A stretch of DNA of 30,780 nucleotides, taken from the IMG/VR virus record IMGVR_UViG_3300027754_000027, positions 1 to 30,780 of that record; one strand, given 5' to 3'. Origin of the DNA: a virus. Both the position numbers and the translations under genes were made by a program. Of the stretch, positions 22,595 to 29,208 are shown piece after piece (the first letter of the stretch is position 1; every line of letters begins with the position of its first letter). Under the pieces are notes generated by a model. The model was not told the DNA's origin. It did not search any database and was given only the letters and a program-made list of their open reading frames with translations.

Positions 22595-22850
22595 CTACTT
22601 CTTTAAATTTTTCTAAACTTTTTATTAAATAATATTTGAAGCCTTGGTCAATCAATTGTTTTTCAACGTATTTCTGCAATTCAGATTGGATGCCTTTTTC
22701 ACTTTTAAACTCAACAAATATTGTTTGACCGTCTTTGAATAGAGTGCAATCAGGGTATCCACTAACGTTACAACGTATAACTTTTAAAACAAACCAACCC
22801 TGAGCTTTAGCATACTTAATACATTTACTTTGTAGTTCTTGTTCGCTCAT
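22584..22850 (-). CDS. VRR-NUC domain nuclease
   Basis: An 88-residue minimal VRR-NUC domain: LQSKCIKYAKAQGWFVLKV, then GYPDCTLFKDGQTIFVEFKSEKG with the catalytic D34, E47 and K49 of the PD-(D/E)XK core, and 'Q.ELQKYVEKQL' after it. Phage versions are Holliday-junction- or branch-cutting endonucleases. It follows the helicase gene with a 26-base overlap, consistent with resolving replication or recombination intermediates before packaging. Confidence 0.85.
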   Translation of the reverse strand: MSEQELQSKCIKYAKAQGWFVLKVIRCNVSGYPDCTLFKDGQTIFVEFKSEKGIQSELQKYVEKQLIDQGFKYYLIKSLEKFKEVVSD

Positions 22851-24039
22851 ATTGTTTAAGTGTGAAGTTTTTCTTTTGTGAAACTGTTTTATAAATCTTT
22901 TCGGTTAACGAATCTTTTCCAAATATAAAAAACACATCGTTTTCTTTTCGCTCTTTAGTCGTTAGCCTGTCAATTGCTTGAATAAACATTGTTCCTGAGA
23001 AACCGAAGTTGTAAAATACTAAGCAATGAGCATTACTTAAATTCACACCTAATGCACTCGAATATTGTTGTCCAATGTAATGTTTACCTGTTGTGTTAAA
23101 CTCATTTAAATCGCTTGTGGAGTTAGGGAAAACTAACTTTAATAATTCTAACTCTTCAACGTAATAGTAAAATATAGCCAACTTTTTGCCTTCAAAATAA
23201 TCTCTAATAAATTCAGCTTTGCGAGAGTTAAGAATCATTGATTTTCCCGACTCAAATTTAATCGTACCGTTCTCTAATTGGTGAACTTTCTGCATTAATT
23301 TTGATCCCGAATCTGCTAATATTACGTTTTCTTTGCCCTCAATAATTAAGTCTTTTTCTAAACGTTCTATTAAGTTTCTGCATAATGTAGGGTAATAGAT
23401 CACGTGTTCTTTTACTTTGCTTTCAAATCCACTTTGTTCTTGAGTAAACTTAATAATATACGGTTGAATAACTTCGTCAATCAATGCAATTTTTGCATCT
23501 GAATAGTCGTTAATCATTGCATAGCCCATGTTCTTTTGTTTCACGTTTACGAATGTTTTTGACCACTTGTAAAAATTAACATCTTTAAATGGTGAATAAG
23601 AACTCACCCCAAACTGATGGTACATTTGAGAATAAGATTCGGACGCTGGTGTACCGCTTAAAAAAATCATTGGTACACGTGAATATTTAAGTTTAAATTC
23701 TTTCACTCGTTTTGATGGTTTTGGGAATGCTCCGAACCGATGATGCTCGTCATGGATTATTAAATCATAGTTTCCTTCGATATTAGCTAATTGCTCATCG
23801 TTTGTAACAGTTAGATTAAAAGTATACCCAAAGTTAGCATAATCACTTTCAATCGAGCTTATAGCTTTCTTTTTCGTTAAGAATAGAACGTTGTTAGCTC
23901 CGTATAGTTTAGCGGTTTCTAAAGCGGTCAAAGTTTTTCCGCAGCGTGGTTCCATCATTAGGTAAACTATTCGCTTTTCTTTAAGTATAATATTCGCTTT
24001 TTGCGATATCTCAGTTTGGTAATCTCTTAAAATGGGCAT
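22825..24039 (-). CDS. Snf2/SF2-type DNA helicase
   Basis: A 404-residue SF2 ATPase. Motifs: Walker A PRCGKT (31-36), DEHH (97-100) as Walker B, SGTPAS (128-133) as motif III, YYYVEELELL near the middle of the C-terminal RecA lobe, and QAIDRLTT (354-361) as motif VI. The DEHH box and compact length resemble phage Snf2-like helicases. It probably remodels or unwinds DNA during replication or recombination. The gene overlaps the primase gene by 13 bases. Confidence 0.85.
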   Translation of the reverse strand: MPILRDYQTEISQKANIILKEKRIVYLMMEPRCGKTLTALETAKLYGANNVLFLTKKKAISSIESDYANFGYTFNLTVTNDEQLANIEGNYDLIIHDEHHRFGAFPKPSKRVKEFKLKYSRVPMIFLSGTPASESYSQMYHQFGVSSYSPFKDVNFYKWSKTFVNVKQKNMGYAMINDYSDAKIALIDEVIQPYIIKFTQEQSGFESKVKEHVIYYPTLCRNLIERLEKDLIIEGKENVILADSGSKLMQKVHQLENGTIKFESGKSMILNSRKAEFIRDYFEGKKLAIFYYYVEELELLKLVFPNSTSDLNEFNTTGKHYIGQQYSSALGVNLSNAHCLVFYNFGFSGTMFIQAIDRLTTKERKENDVFFIFGKDSLTEKIYKTVSQKKNFTLKQYERTRTTK

Positions 24040-26372
24040 TCTTCTGATGGTTTAGTTAGTTCGTCAATGACTTCTATTTTTATTTTTCCAATTCCCCCAC
24101 TGTAAGAGCTTTCAAAATTAAAATCGTAAAACTCGCAAAATTTCTTTAGGTTCCTTGTCATTATGTTTTGTGAAATATTTCGTTTTCTTAATTCAGGGAA
24201 TGAGTCAAGTAAATTATCATAAACAGTTTTTACTTTTAACCATTCGTTTTTGTCAATTGAATTAAAGAAAATCAACATTTCATCTGAAATCTCATTAACT
24301 AATTTTCTATAAGCTAAATTAAACAAAGGCATTTCAATCAATCCATTCTCTAAATATATTTGCACACATTCCATCATGTAGTTGTCAAAACGTGACCATT
24401 CTTCTTGATTCCAGTCATTAAACAACTGATGACCAAATTCATGTAAAGGTGTATACTTATCATTAAAATAGCTGCTCATTTCTACCTCGTATTTACGTGC
24501 TAAAAATGAAGCTGAATCTCCGTTGATAGTATAGTTAGTTGTGATAATAATTTTAGGTGATTCTGTAACATCTAATTTTATAGAGTCTTTTCCTTTATAC
24601 TCAATTGTTATTCCCTCTGTAATAACACTGAATAGATTCTCAAAATTAAAGTTTTTTCTAACGTCATCAAATACTAATACTTGGCAATCTGTTGATACAT
24701 TCTGATAAGGAAATGACTTGTTAAAATCAAATGTTTTCCCATCCAATGATTGAACTTTACGCAAATGTTTTAACGCATTCCAAAATACACCTTTTCCACT
24801 CCTTCCGTTTGGATTCTCTGAAATCACCTCGTCATTAAATACTATCGCTTTATTGTTAGAATTCGTTTTGTGAGAATGTAATAAGTAGCCTATAACAGTT
24901 TGAAATGCTTTGTATTTTTGTTCATTTTGCCCTGATATTTTCCAAATAAACTGCCTGTATTCTGATGGGTGGTGGTCGATAGGGAAGTAGTCTCTATTAA
25001 TTACTTGGTCTCTCCATACTCCTGAGTCAATCTCAGAATAACTCAGAACTGACCTACCTTGTTTTGTTATGTTTACAATGCAGTTTTGATAATAAAGAAA
25101 ACAATTATCTTTTGTATCTTTTAAAGTTTTTATTGGTTTAGATTTTAATAAAGATAAATAGTCACGTTTAAAAAACTTTAAGTTTCCTGTAATCAAATTG
25201 AACACACCTTCATCACATTTATTTCGCTCTACCCAATCAATAACAAAATCCTTCATGTCTTTTTCGTAAACAATTTTTAAGAATATACCATCTTTATGTA
25301 TAAAATCAAATGTACTCCCCTCGTTAGGTGAGTTTTTAAAGAAATCGTTTGACTCTAAAAAATCCTTAAATCGCTTGTTATTAAGTGAGTAGTTTCCTTT
25401 TTCTGTTGTCGACCAAAACTCTTCATTGTCGACCATGTTAAACCGCTTTCTTAAATCGTCTTTTGCTCTTTTCCAATCACCATCGTACTTTAATTCAGTA
25501 AGTATATTGAATGGGCTATATGCTTGTCTTGATTTAAATGGTTCACAACTTGCATCTTCAGAAAAAATATAAAACATACTTTTAAAATGTCCAAATGTTG
25601 CACTAAAACCATCTTTTGCGTCTTTGTTTGGTCTTGTCCAATATTCAACATTATCTTGTTTTACCGTGCTTAATTGCCATCCTGATTTCAATAATAATTC
25701 TTTTGACTCTTCTTCAAACTCTAAATTGTATTTTCCATCAGGTGTGTCATTTTTCCATGACTCCGCCCATTTCTTATCGTTAGATGAAATCTTTGTTCTA
25801 CTAACTATCTCTTTATATCTGTTAAATGAATGAGCATAATCTTTAATCGCTAACCATTCTTTTTCAGTTTCAATTTCAGTTAGTTTTAAATATTCAACTC
25901 CTGTTAAATGAGTATATCCCTCACTTGGATAGCAAGCACAATATTGACCGTTTCCACGTATTTCAATCATTACAGATTTAGTTTCCCAATATGAAAAAAC
26001 ATCACCTTTTAAAACGTCTTTTGTATATCTGAAATAAACGTGAAATCCTCCACCCATTGTTTTATAAACCGAAAGTTTGCCCTCTTCAAGTAATGAATAA
26101 ACAAAAGGTATATCTATAAAATCAGAATATATCGCTCCAACGTCCTCTCCGTTATGACAGTCAAAATCAATACAGTAAAACCCATCAGAAACTAAACCGC
26201 AAGCAATTCCAATCTTCTCAGCTTGTTTAAATAGTTTTTCAACGTCATCTTCTTTTACTTTTTCATATAAATAATTATGTCCTTTAGGTAGTTTTGGAGA
26301 TTTATTACTATTCAATGGTAAAGGATTCAATCCCTCGTTAAGAAGGTCATAAGCTGATTCTATTAAACTCAT
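24027..26372 (-). CDS. Primase-helicase (AEP primase + SF3-like helicase)
   Basis: A 781-residue fusion. N-terminal primase-polymerase domain: CIDFDCHNG (D69, D71), GGGFHVYFRY (H111) and EIRGNGQYCACYPS (from E137), the three motifs of archaeo-eukaryotic primases. The C-terminal helicase has a Walker A-like NPNGRSGKG (520-528), VLVFDD (Walker B, about 565-570) and PKIIITTNY (sensor 1, 606-614), as in D5/DUF5906-type SF3 enzymes. It would prime and unwind at the phage origin. No phage DNA polymerase was seen, so elongation likely uses the host replicase. Confidence 0.9.
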   Translation of the reverse strand: MSLIESAYDLLNEGLNPLPLNSNKSPKLPKGHNYLYEKVKEDDVEKLFKQAEKIGIACGLVSDGFYCIDFDCHNGEDVGAIYSDFIDIPFVYSLLEEGKLSVYKTMGGGFHVYFRYTKDVLKGDVFSYWETKSVMIEIRGNGQYCACYPSEGYTHLTGVEYLKLTEIETEKEWLAIKDYAHSFNRYKEIVSRTKISSNDKKWAESWKNDTPDGKYNLEFEEESKELLLKSGWQLSTVKQDNVEYWTRPNKDAKDGFSATFGHFKSMFYIFSEDASCEPFKSRQAYSPFNILTELKYDGDWKRAKDDLRKRFNMVDNEEFWSTTEKGNYSLNNKRFKDFLESNDFFKNSPNEGSTFDFIHKDGIFLKIVYEKDMKDFVIDWVERNKCDEGVFNLITGNLKFFKRDYLSLLKSKPIKTLKDTKDNCFLYYQNCIVNITKQGRSVLSYSEIDSGVWRDQVINRDYFPIDHHPSEYRQFIWKISGQNEQKYKAFQTVIGYLLHSHKTNSNNKAIVFNDEVISENPNGRSGKGVFWNALKHLRKVQSLDGKTFDFNKSFPYQNVSTDCQVLVFDDVRKNFNFENLFSVITEGITIEYKGKDSIKLDVTESPKIIITTNYTINGDSASFLARKYEVEMSSYFNDKYTPLHEFGHQLFNDWNQEEWSRFDNYMMECVQIYLENGLIEMPLFNLAYRKLVNEISDEMLIFFNSIDKNEWLKVKTVYDNLLDSFPELRKRNISQNIMTRNLKKFCEFYDFNFESSYSGGIGKIKIEVIDELTKPSEECPF

Positions 26373-26869
26373 AATGTTATTTCTTTTAATTTGTTTTGAT
26401 ACACTAATGCTGCTTTTAATTCACAATCAAACATCCCTAAATGAATCCTTTTTTTGTCTAATAAAATTCTTGACACCCATTTATTACTCCGCTTATGCCA
26501 CGATACACCTTTAAATTCTGAACTGCAATTTACTTTAATTTTAAAAACATTAAATCTATTGGTTACTATTTGTAAATTTTCTAAACGGTTATCTGTTTTA
26601 TTATTATTTACATGGTCAATTAATAATTCATGCCCACAAGGTTCGTGACCTAAAAAAGCCATTGCTACTAATTGATGAACGTTTAATCTTGAGGGTTCAT
26701 TAACCTTTGATAAAAAAACATCATAATATCCGTTTTTATTTAATCTTAGCTTTAATAATCTTTCTTTTTTTGTTTTGTTATAACTCAAACTTTTTACATT
26801 ACCTAAATTAGATACCTGATACAATCCTTCATATCCAATTACATCTCTAAACTCTTCCATAATTACCAT
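26369..26869 (-). CDS. HNH homing endonuclease (NUMOD4-HNH-AP2-like)
   Basis: A 166-residue protein with three modules: NUMOD4 at about 4-45 (FRDVIGYEGLYQVSNLGNVK), an HNH core at about 62-104 (HQLVAMAFLG, then DHVNNNKTDNRLENLQIVT) and an AP2-like DNA-binding end (SEFKGVSWHKRSNKWVSRI). Such enzymes cut an intron-less or intron-bearing site to copy themselves. M4 (26860) may be the true start since it directly follows the lipoprotein stop. It interrupts the step from the lipoproteins to the primase gene, so it is probably a mobile insertion in the early operon. Confidence 0.88.
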   Translation of the reverse strand: MVIMEEFRDVIGYEGLYQVSNLGNVKSLSYNKTKKERLLKLRLNKNGYYDVFLSKVNEPSRLNVHQLVAMAFLGHEPCGHELLIDHVNNNKTDNRLENLQIVTNRFNVFKIKVNCSSEFKGVSWHKRSNKWVSRILLDKKRIHLGMFDCELKAALVYQNKLKEITL

Positions 26870-27087
26870 TCTGTTGTGTTAGTTATACAATAATTATCTC
26901 CCGGGTGTGCATTCATCCAATCTCCCTCTGTTAGATAAAATGTTTTTAAATTATTAGTATTTGAATTTCTAATTGTAATAGAGTACTCATGTACATTATC
27001 ACTTACTATTCTACCACACGTTGATGGTTCTTTTGAACAGCTTAACATTGTTAATACTGTTGCTACTGCTAACATTACTTTTTTCAT
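26863..27087 (-). CDS. Small lipoprotein 2, 74 aa
   Basis: Starts MKKVMLAVATVLTMLSCSKE. Residues 1-17 form a type II signal peptide with lipobox L-S-C17, so the mature protein should be lipid-anchored with S18-K19-E20 next to the cysteine, like surface-export signals of some flavobacterial lipoproteins. The mature part is about 58 residues, with two more cysteines (C24 and C68). It starts 3 bases after lipoprotein 1. A role in superinfection exclusion or outer-membrane remodelling is inference. Confidence 0.75.
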   Translation of the reverse strand: MKKVMLAVATVLTMLSCSKEPSTCGRIVSDNVHEYSITIRNSNTNNLKTFYLTEGDWMNAHPGDNYCITNTTEW

Positions 27088-27089
27088 GA

Positions 27090-27251
27090 TTACTTGTTTA
27101 ATGAAGGGTTGTGAACTACACTTAAGGTTGTGCCGTCTTTTAATACTGTCGTTTCAATTGTGTAAACCACATTTTTAAACGATCTTGTTTGTTCTTTTGT
27201 CGAACAACTTGCTAAAGCTAACAAGCCTAAAGCAATTACTAATTTTTTCAT
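27090..27251 (-). CDS. Small lipoprotein 1, 53 aa
   Basis: The frame starts MKKLVIALGLLALASCSTKE and ends VVHNPSLNK. Residues 1-15 are a classical lipoprotein signal ending in lipobox A-S-C16; a short mature part of 37 residues follows. It is the first gene after the structured leader (27271-27366), and the leader's loop can pair with the bases just before its ATG. Along with the next gene it forms a tandem lipoprotein pair at the head of the early operon. Exact function unknown. Confidence 0.7.
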   Translation of the reverse strand: MKKLVIALGLLALASCSTKEQTRSFKNVVYTIETTVLKDGTTLSVVHNPSLNK

Positions 27252-27270
27252 ACTGTACTTATGTTAAATT

Positions 27271-27323
27271 AAAAAACCCACATTGTGCTTTCGGAGTACA
27301 GCCTACTAACACAATATGGGTTT
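27271..27323 (-). terminator. Long hairpin with U-tract in the early leader
   Basis: On the minus strand a 14-position stem pairs 27323-27310 with 27287-27274 (AAACCCAUAUUGUG with CACAAUGUGGGUUU) over a 22-base loop, then a run of six T from 27276. The one non-Watson-Crick position is G-U on the minus-strand RNA but C-A on the plus strand, so the structure is specific to minus-strand transcripts. It could terminate a short RNA or attenuate the lipoprotein operon. Confidence 0.75.
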
Positions 27324-27366
27324 ACAAATGTCTTTTGTTTTACGATGCCTGTACTTCATCTTAACA
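27271..27366 (-). ncRNA. Candidate short leader RNA / attenuator
   Basis: A transcript starting just after the -7-like box at 27379-27372 and ending in the U-tract near 27271 would be about 95 nucleotides. AGTACAG occurs at 27355-27349 and again at 27259-27253, directly before the lipoprotein ATG (27251), while its complement CTGTACT is in the hairpin loop (27301-27295). The RNA could thus sequester either copy. Existence as a free RNA is inferred from promoter plus terminator only. Confidence 0.4.
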
Positions 27367-27371
27367 CTCTA

Positions 27372-27379
27372 CAAATATA
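27372..27379 (-). promoter_or_regulatory. Probable early promoter -7 box
   Basis: Minus-strand TATATTTG fits TAnnTTTG and is embedded in GATTATATTTGTA, the same context as in the 22.57-kb promoter. No clear TTTG is found at the expected -33 position, so activator dependence or a weaker promoter is possible. Confidence 0.45.
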
Positions 27380-27690
27380 ATCAATTATTTTAATTAAATA
27401 CACTATTATAAAAAATAATGTTAATTTATATTCATTCCAAATAAGAAAAATTAGAAATATTTAAAAAGTAAAAAGTGACGGTTTTTTTCTGTGTTAAAAT
27501 ATTGTTGTTTAGAGTGTTATAATCAAAAAGTCACTTTGTCAACTTTTTTTCAGAAAAAAAAATAAATGTTTTACTACTACTACTAAGGGCGATGTAACTT
27601 GGATATTTTATTTTTTATTTCAAAATACTGATAATGAAAGGATAAAAGCCGAAATAATTATTTATGTAATTTTTACTTTTTTACAGATAA
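27380..27690. other. Gene-free AT-rich control region, possible origin
   Basis: About 310 bases without a credible ORF on either strand. It contains an 8-base inverted repeat (AAAGTGAC at 27472-27479, GTCACTTT at 27530-27537), four TAC repeats (27572-27583), and long A/T tracts (27481-27488, 27543-27561). It lies between the terminator at 27.70 kb and the early promoter box and is the largest non-coding stretch of the genome. A replication origin or regulatory hub is plausible, but no iterons with clear periodicity were seen. Confidence 0.45.
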
Positions 27691-27691
27691 C

Positions 27692-27717
27692 AAAAAAACC
27701 GACTTGTTAGGTCGGTT
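27692..27717 (-). terminator. Intrinsic terminator at the end of the 29.15-27.75 kb operon
   Basis: On the minus strand AACCGAC (27717-27711) pairs with GTCGGTT (27703-27697) over a 7-base loop, followed by more T (to 27692; seven consecutive T in all). It separates the small operon ending at 27755 from the early control region. Confidence 0.85.
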
Positions 27718-27725
27718 AATTATTC

Positions 27726-27751
27726 ACAGAGGGAAATCGATTTCCCTCTGT
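27726..27751. repeat. Perfect 26-base palindrome
   Basis: The half-site ACAGAGGGAAATC (27726-27738) is followed directly by its exact complement, centred on ATCGAT. It begins 4 bases after the stop of the 76-aa gene and lies 8 bases upstream (in transcript order) of the terminator. It may be a dimer-binding operator or an RNA hairpin with a UCGA loop that stabilises the transcript end. Confidence 0.85.
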
Positions 27752-27754
27752 TGG

Positions 27755-27985
27755 TTATAAAACTTTTTTTAACAGGTAAAACAACTCTTGAGCTTCGTCG
27801 TAATCTAATCTGTTTTTATTACGTTGTGTGAATTCTATTCCATTACCTGTGTCTTCTATTTTAAAAATTGCTTGTCCTTTTAAATCATCATGCCAACCTT
27901 CATCTTTCGGGTCTGCTATTAACGTATGTTTACTTTCTGTTTTTTGGTATAAATAACCACAACCTCCTAATTTTATCTTTTTCAT
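27755..27985 (-). CDS. Hypothetical protein, 76 aa
   Basis: Starts MKKIKLGGCGYLYQKTESKH and ends ELFYLLKKVL. It has one N-terminal Cys-Gly pair and a mixed beta/alpha pattern; no domain is recognised. It is the last gene of the short operon and is followed by a palindrome and a terminator. It begins 1 base after the glucosaminidase stop region. Function unknown. Confidence 0.6.
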   Translation of the reverse strand: MKKIKLGGCGYLYQKTESKHTLIADPKDEGWHDDLKGQAIFKIEDTGNGIEFTQRNKNRLDYDEAQELFYLLKKVL

Positions 27986-27986
27986 T

Positions 27987-28355
27987 TTAAAACTTTTTTA
28001 ACATTTCAATATAACCTTCCTCTTCCGCGTATCCTATCTTTTGCAAGAATACGTAATAATCGCCTCTAACGTATCTTTTATCCTGCCACGTCTTGTAATA
28101 CTCCACGCAGGCTTTAACACTCTTAAAACGCATTAAACGACCCTTATAAATGAATCCAAACGCGTTGTTATACTCGGTGAACGCTCTACTAACTCCATTA
28201 CCTGTTTCAAGGCGATATTGTGCGTAAACAATTTCAGGATGTTTTATCCCTTTGTCCTTGATTTGCTGTAAAGTCAATTGACCGATAGATATACTGCTCA
28301 TCATCAGAAAGCTCGTCATAAGTAGGGGTTTGATAAATGTAATCTTCTTGTTCAT
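27987..28355 (-). CDS. Exported glucosaminidase-like lysin
   Basis: I choose ATG 28353-28355 (MNKKITFIKPLLMTSFLMMS), because the longer frame begins with TTG. Residues 1-25 are a Sec signal peptide ending ISIGQ, so the enzyme should be exported. The mature part matches the glucosaminidase family (FlgJ/Mannosyl-glycoprotein GH73 type): KHPEIVYAQYRLETG with the probable catalytic Glu at residue 50 (new numbering), NNAFGF, then a C-terminal 'W..KRY.....Y..FL' region. It would cut cell-wall glycan strands from the periplasm. Its signal region overlaps the putative HTH gene by 122 bases. Confidence 0.75.
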   Translation of the reverse strand: MNKKITFIKPLLMTSFLMMSSISIGQLTLQQIKDKGIKHPEIVYAQYRLETGNGVSRAFTEYNNAFGFIYKGRLMRFKSVKACVEYYKTWQDKRYVRGDYYVFLQKIGYAEEEGYIEMLKKF

Positions 28356-28542
28356 ATGCTTGGTTTTTATGCCCAAAATATAGGCTTGTTATGTACTTTT
28401 TTCCTTCCCATGTTGCGATTGCGTGACCAACAACTGCAATTGGTACTTTTAAATGTTTAGCGATGTCCAACTGAATCCATCCAGCTTCGAGCATGTTACG
28501 TACACGCTCGTAAATATATTCATAACTCGAAGGGCTTTTCAC
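28234..28542 (-). CDS. Putative HTH DNA-binding protein, 102 aa
   Basis: The frame begins at GTG 28540-28542 inside the preceding gene's end. Residues about 10-40 (VRNMLEAGWIQLDIAKHLKV, then PIAVVGHAI) read as a helix-turn-helix, which suggests a regulator of a neighbouring promoter. The C-terminal ~50 residues are acidic with many tyrosines (DYIYQTPTYDELSDDEQYIY). The final 122 bases also encode the signal peptide of the lysin in another frame, so the C-terminus may be weakly constrained. A start at M17 (28494) is an alternative. Confidence 0.5.
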   Translation of the reverse strand: MKSPSSYEYIYERVRNMLEAGWIQLDIAKHLKVPIAVVGHAIATWEGKKYITSLYFGHKNQAYEQEDYIYQTPTYDELSDDEQYIYRSIDFTANQGQRDKTS

Positions 28543-28849
28543 AATAACAGTTTATTAGAATGTTTTGGAACGGTGCGTCTTGGTCGTAATCCGTAACCAT
28601 GTATTCACCACTTCCACCACATATGATACATTTGTTTATTTCTTTAAAGTTGTCGAACTGTTCTAATTCCATCGTTGTACAGATGCGGTTGCCAGGTTCA
28701 TCATAAACTAAACCGTCATTGATGTATAAACGCTCTCTAAGCTCTTCAAACGTTGCCCATACACTATCGCTGTCAATCTTTGTAAATTCAACGTCTGAGG
28801 GTATAATTAACGTGTCTACCTTGAATATTTTTTTAATTAACGTCTTCAT
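28520..28849 (-). CDS. Hypothetical protein with Cys motifs, 109 aa
   Basis: Starts MKTLIKKIFKVDTLIIPSDV. Near the C-terminus it has CIICGGSGEYMV and, about 20 residues later, CYC (INCYCEKPFEL), a possible four-cysteine zinc-binding site of the Gly-rich knuckle type. Upstream is a helical section (WATFEELRERLYI). It overlaps the preceding small membrane protein by 17 bases. Function unknown. Confidence 0.6.
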   Translation of the reverse strand: MKTLIKKIFKVDTLIIPSDVEFTKIDSDSVWATFEELRERLYINDGLVYDEPGNRICTTMELEQFDNFKEINKCIICGGSGEYMVTDYDQDAPFQNILINCYCEKPFEL

Positions 28850-28985
28850 AACTTCTACCTATTAAATAACAACCTAATAATCCAAATGCAATCCATATTG
28901 CTGTGGATGTGTTCCAATACTGATTTACAAATCCTACTGAAATAATACATATTAAAATGTAAAGTAAAGTTCTAGCGTGCTTCAT
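28833..28985 (-). CDS. Small two-pass membrane protein, 50 aa
   Basis: The frame starts MKHARTLLYILICIISVGFV and ends LIGRSYEDVN. Two hydrophobic stretches, about residues 7-20 and 29-43, are separated by NQYWNTS; the profile fits a small holin-like or accessory membrane protein. It overlaps the genes on both sides by 14-17 bases and belongs to the operon that includes the exported glucosaminidase. A holin role is only a possibility. Confidence 0.55.
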   Translation of the reverse strand: MKHARTLLYILICIISVGFVNQYWNTSTAIWIAFGLLGCYLIGRSYEDVN

Positions 28986-29145
28986 GACCCATGATTTTTA
29001 AAATGAATAAATAATTTTCTCCAATAAGTTTTTGCGTTTCTGTTACTAGCTCCTTTGAATAAGGAATTTTGTCGAATCTATTACCATAACCTAACGCCGC
29101 GCGTATTTCGGTAATTTGACTTTCAATTAAATCTGCTGTTTTCAT
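28972..29145 (-). CDS. Hypothetical protein, 57 aa, first gene of the short operon
   Basis: The frame starts MKTADLIESQITEIRAALGY and ends FILKIMGHEAR, almost entirely helical and moderately charged. Its ATG lies 24 bases downstream of a clear promoter -7 box (29176-29169), the best start-site evidence in this region. It overlaps the following membrane-protein gene by 14 bases. No domain is recognised. Confidence 0.65.
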   Translation of the reverse strand: MKTADLIESQITEIRAALGYGNRFDKIPYSKELVTETQKLIGENYLFILKIMGHEAR

Positions 29146-29168
29146 GTTGTATGTTTTTAATTATGTAG

Positions 29169-29199
29169 CAAATATATATATTAATAATTAATACGCAAA
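29169..29199 (-). promoter_or_regulatory. Bacteroidota consensus promoter
   Basis: On the minus strand TTTG (29199-29196), a 19-base spacer and TATATTTG (29176-29169) match the TTTG-N17-23-TAnnTTTG promoter of Bacteroidota at every defined base. The ATG of the 57-aa gene is 24 bases downstream. It immediately follows the lysis-operon terminator and shares spacer sequence with the 22.57-kb promoter. Confidence 0.85.
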
Positions 29200-29208
29200 C
29201 TTTTAAGC

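Noticed and set aside
22920-22927. TATATTTG on the minus strand inside the helicase gene
   Set aside because: Within coding sequence, without a -33 element at the right distance and without a nearby gene start.
27516-27542. Sigma-70-like TTGACA (27542-27537) and TATAAC (27521-27516) on the minus strand
   Set aside because: The spacer is only 15 bases, and Bacteroidota promoters do not use this -35 box; probably chance in AT-rich DNA.
27572-27583. TAC trinucleotide repeat as a possible CRISPR or minisatellite
   Set aside because: Only four units with no spacers; a simple microsatellite. No CRISPR array was found anywhere in the window.
28356-28376. TTG start for the glucosaminidase seven codons upstream of the ATG
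   Set aside because: The ATG at 28355 gives a well-formed signal peptide starting MNKK; the longer form adds residues unlike a signal peptide.
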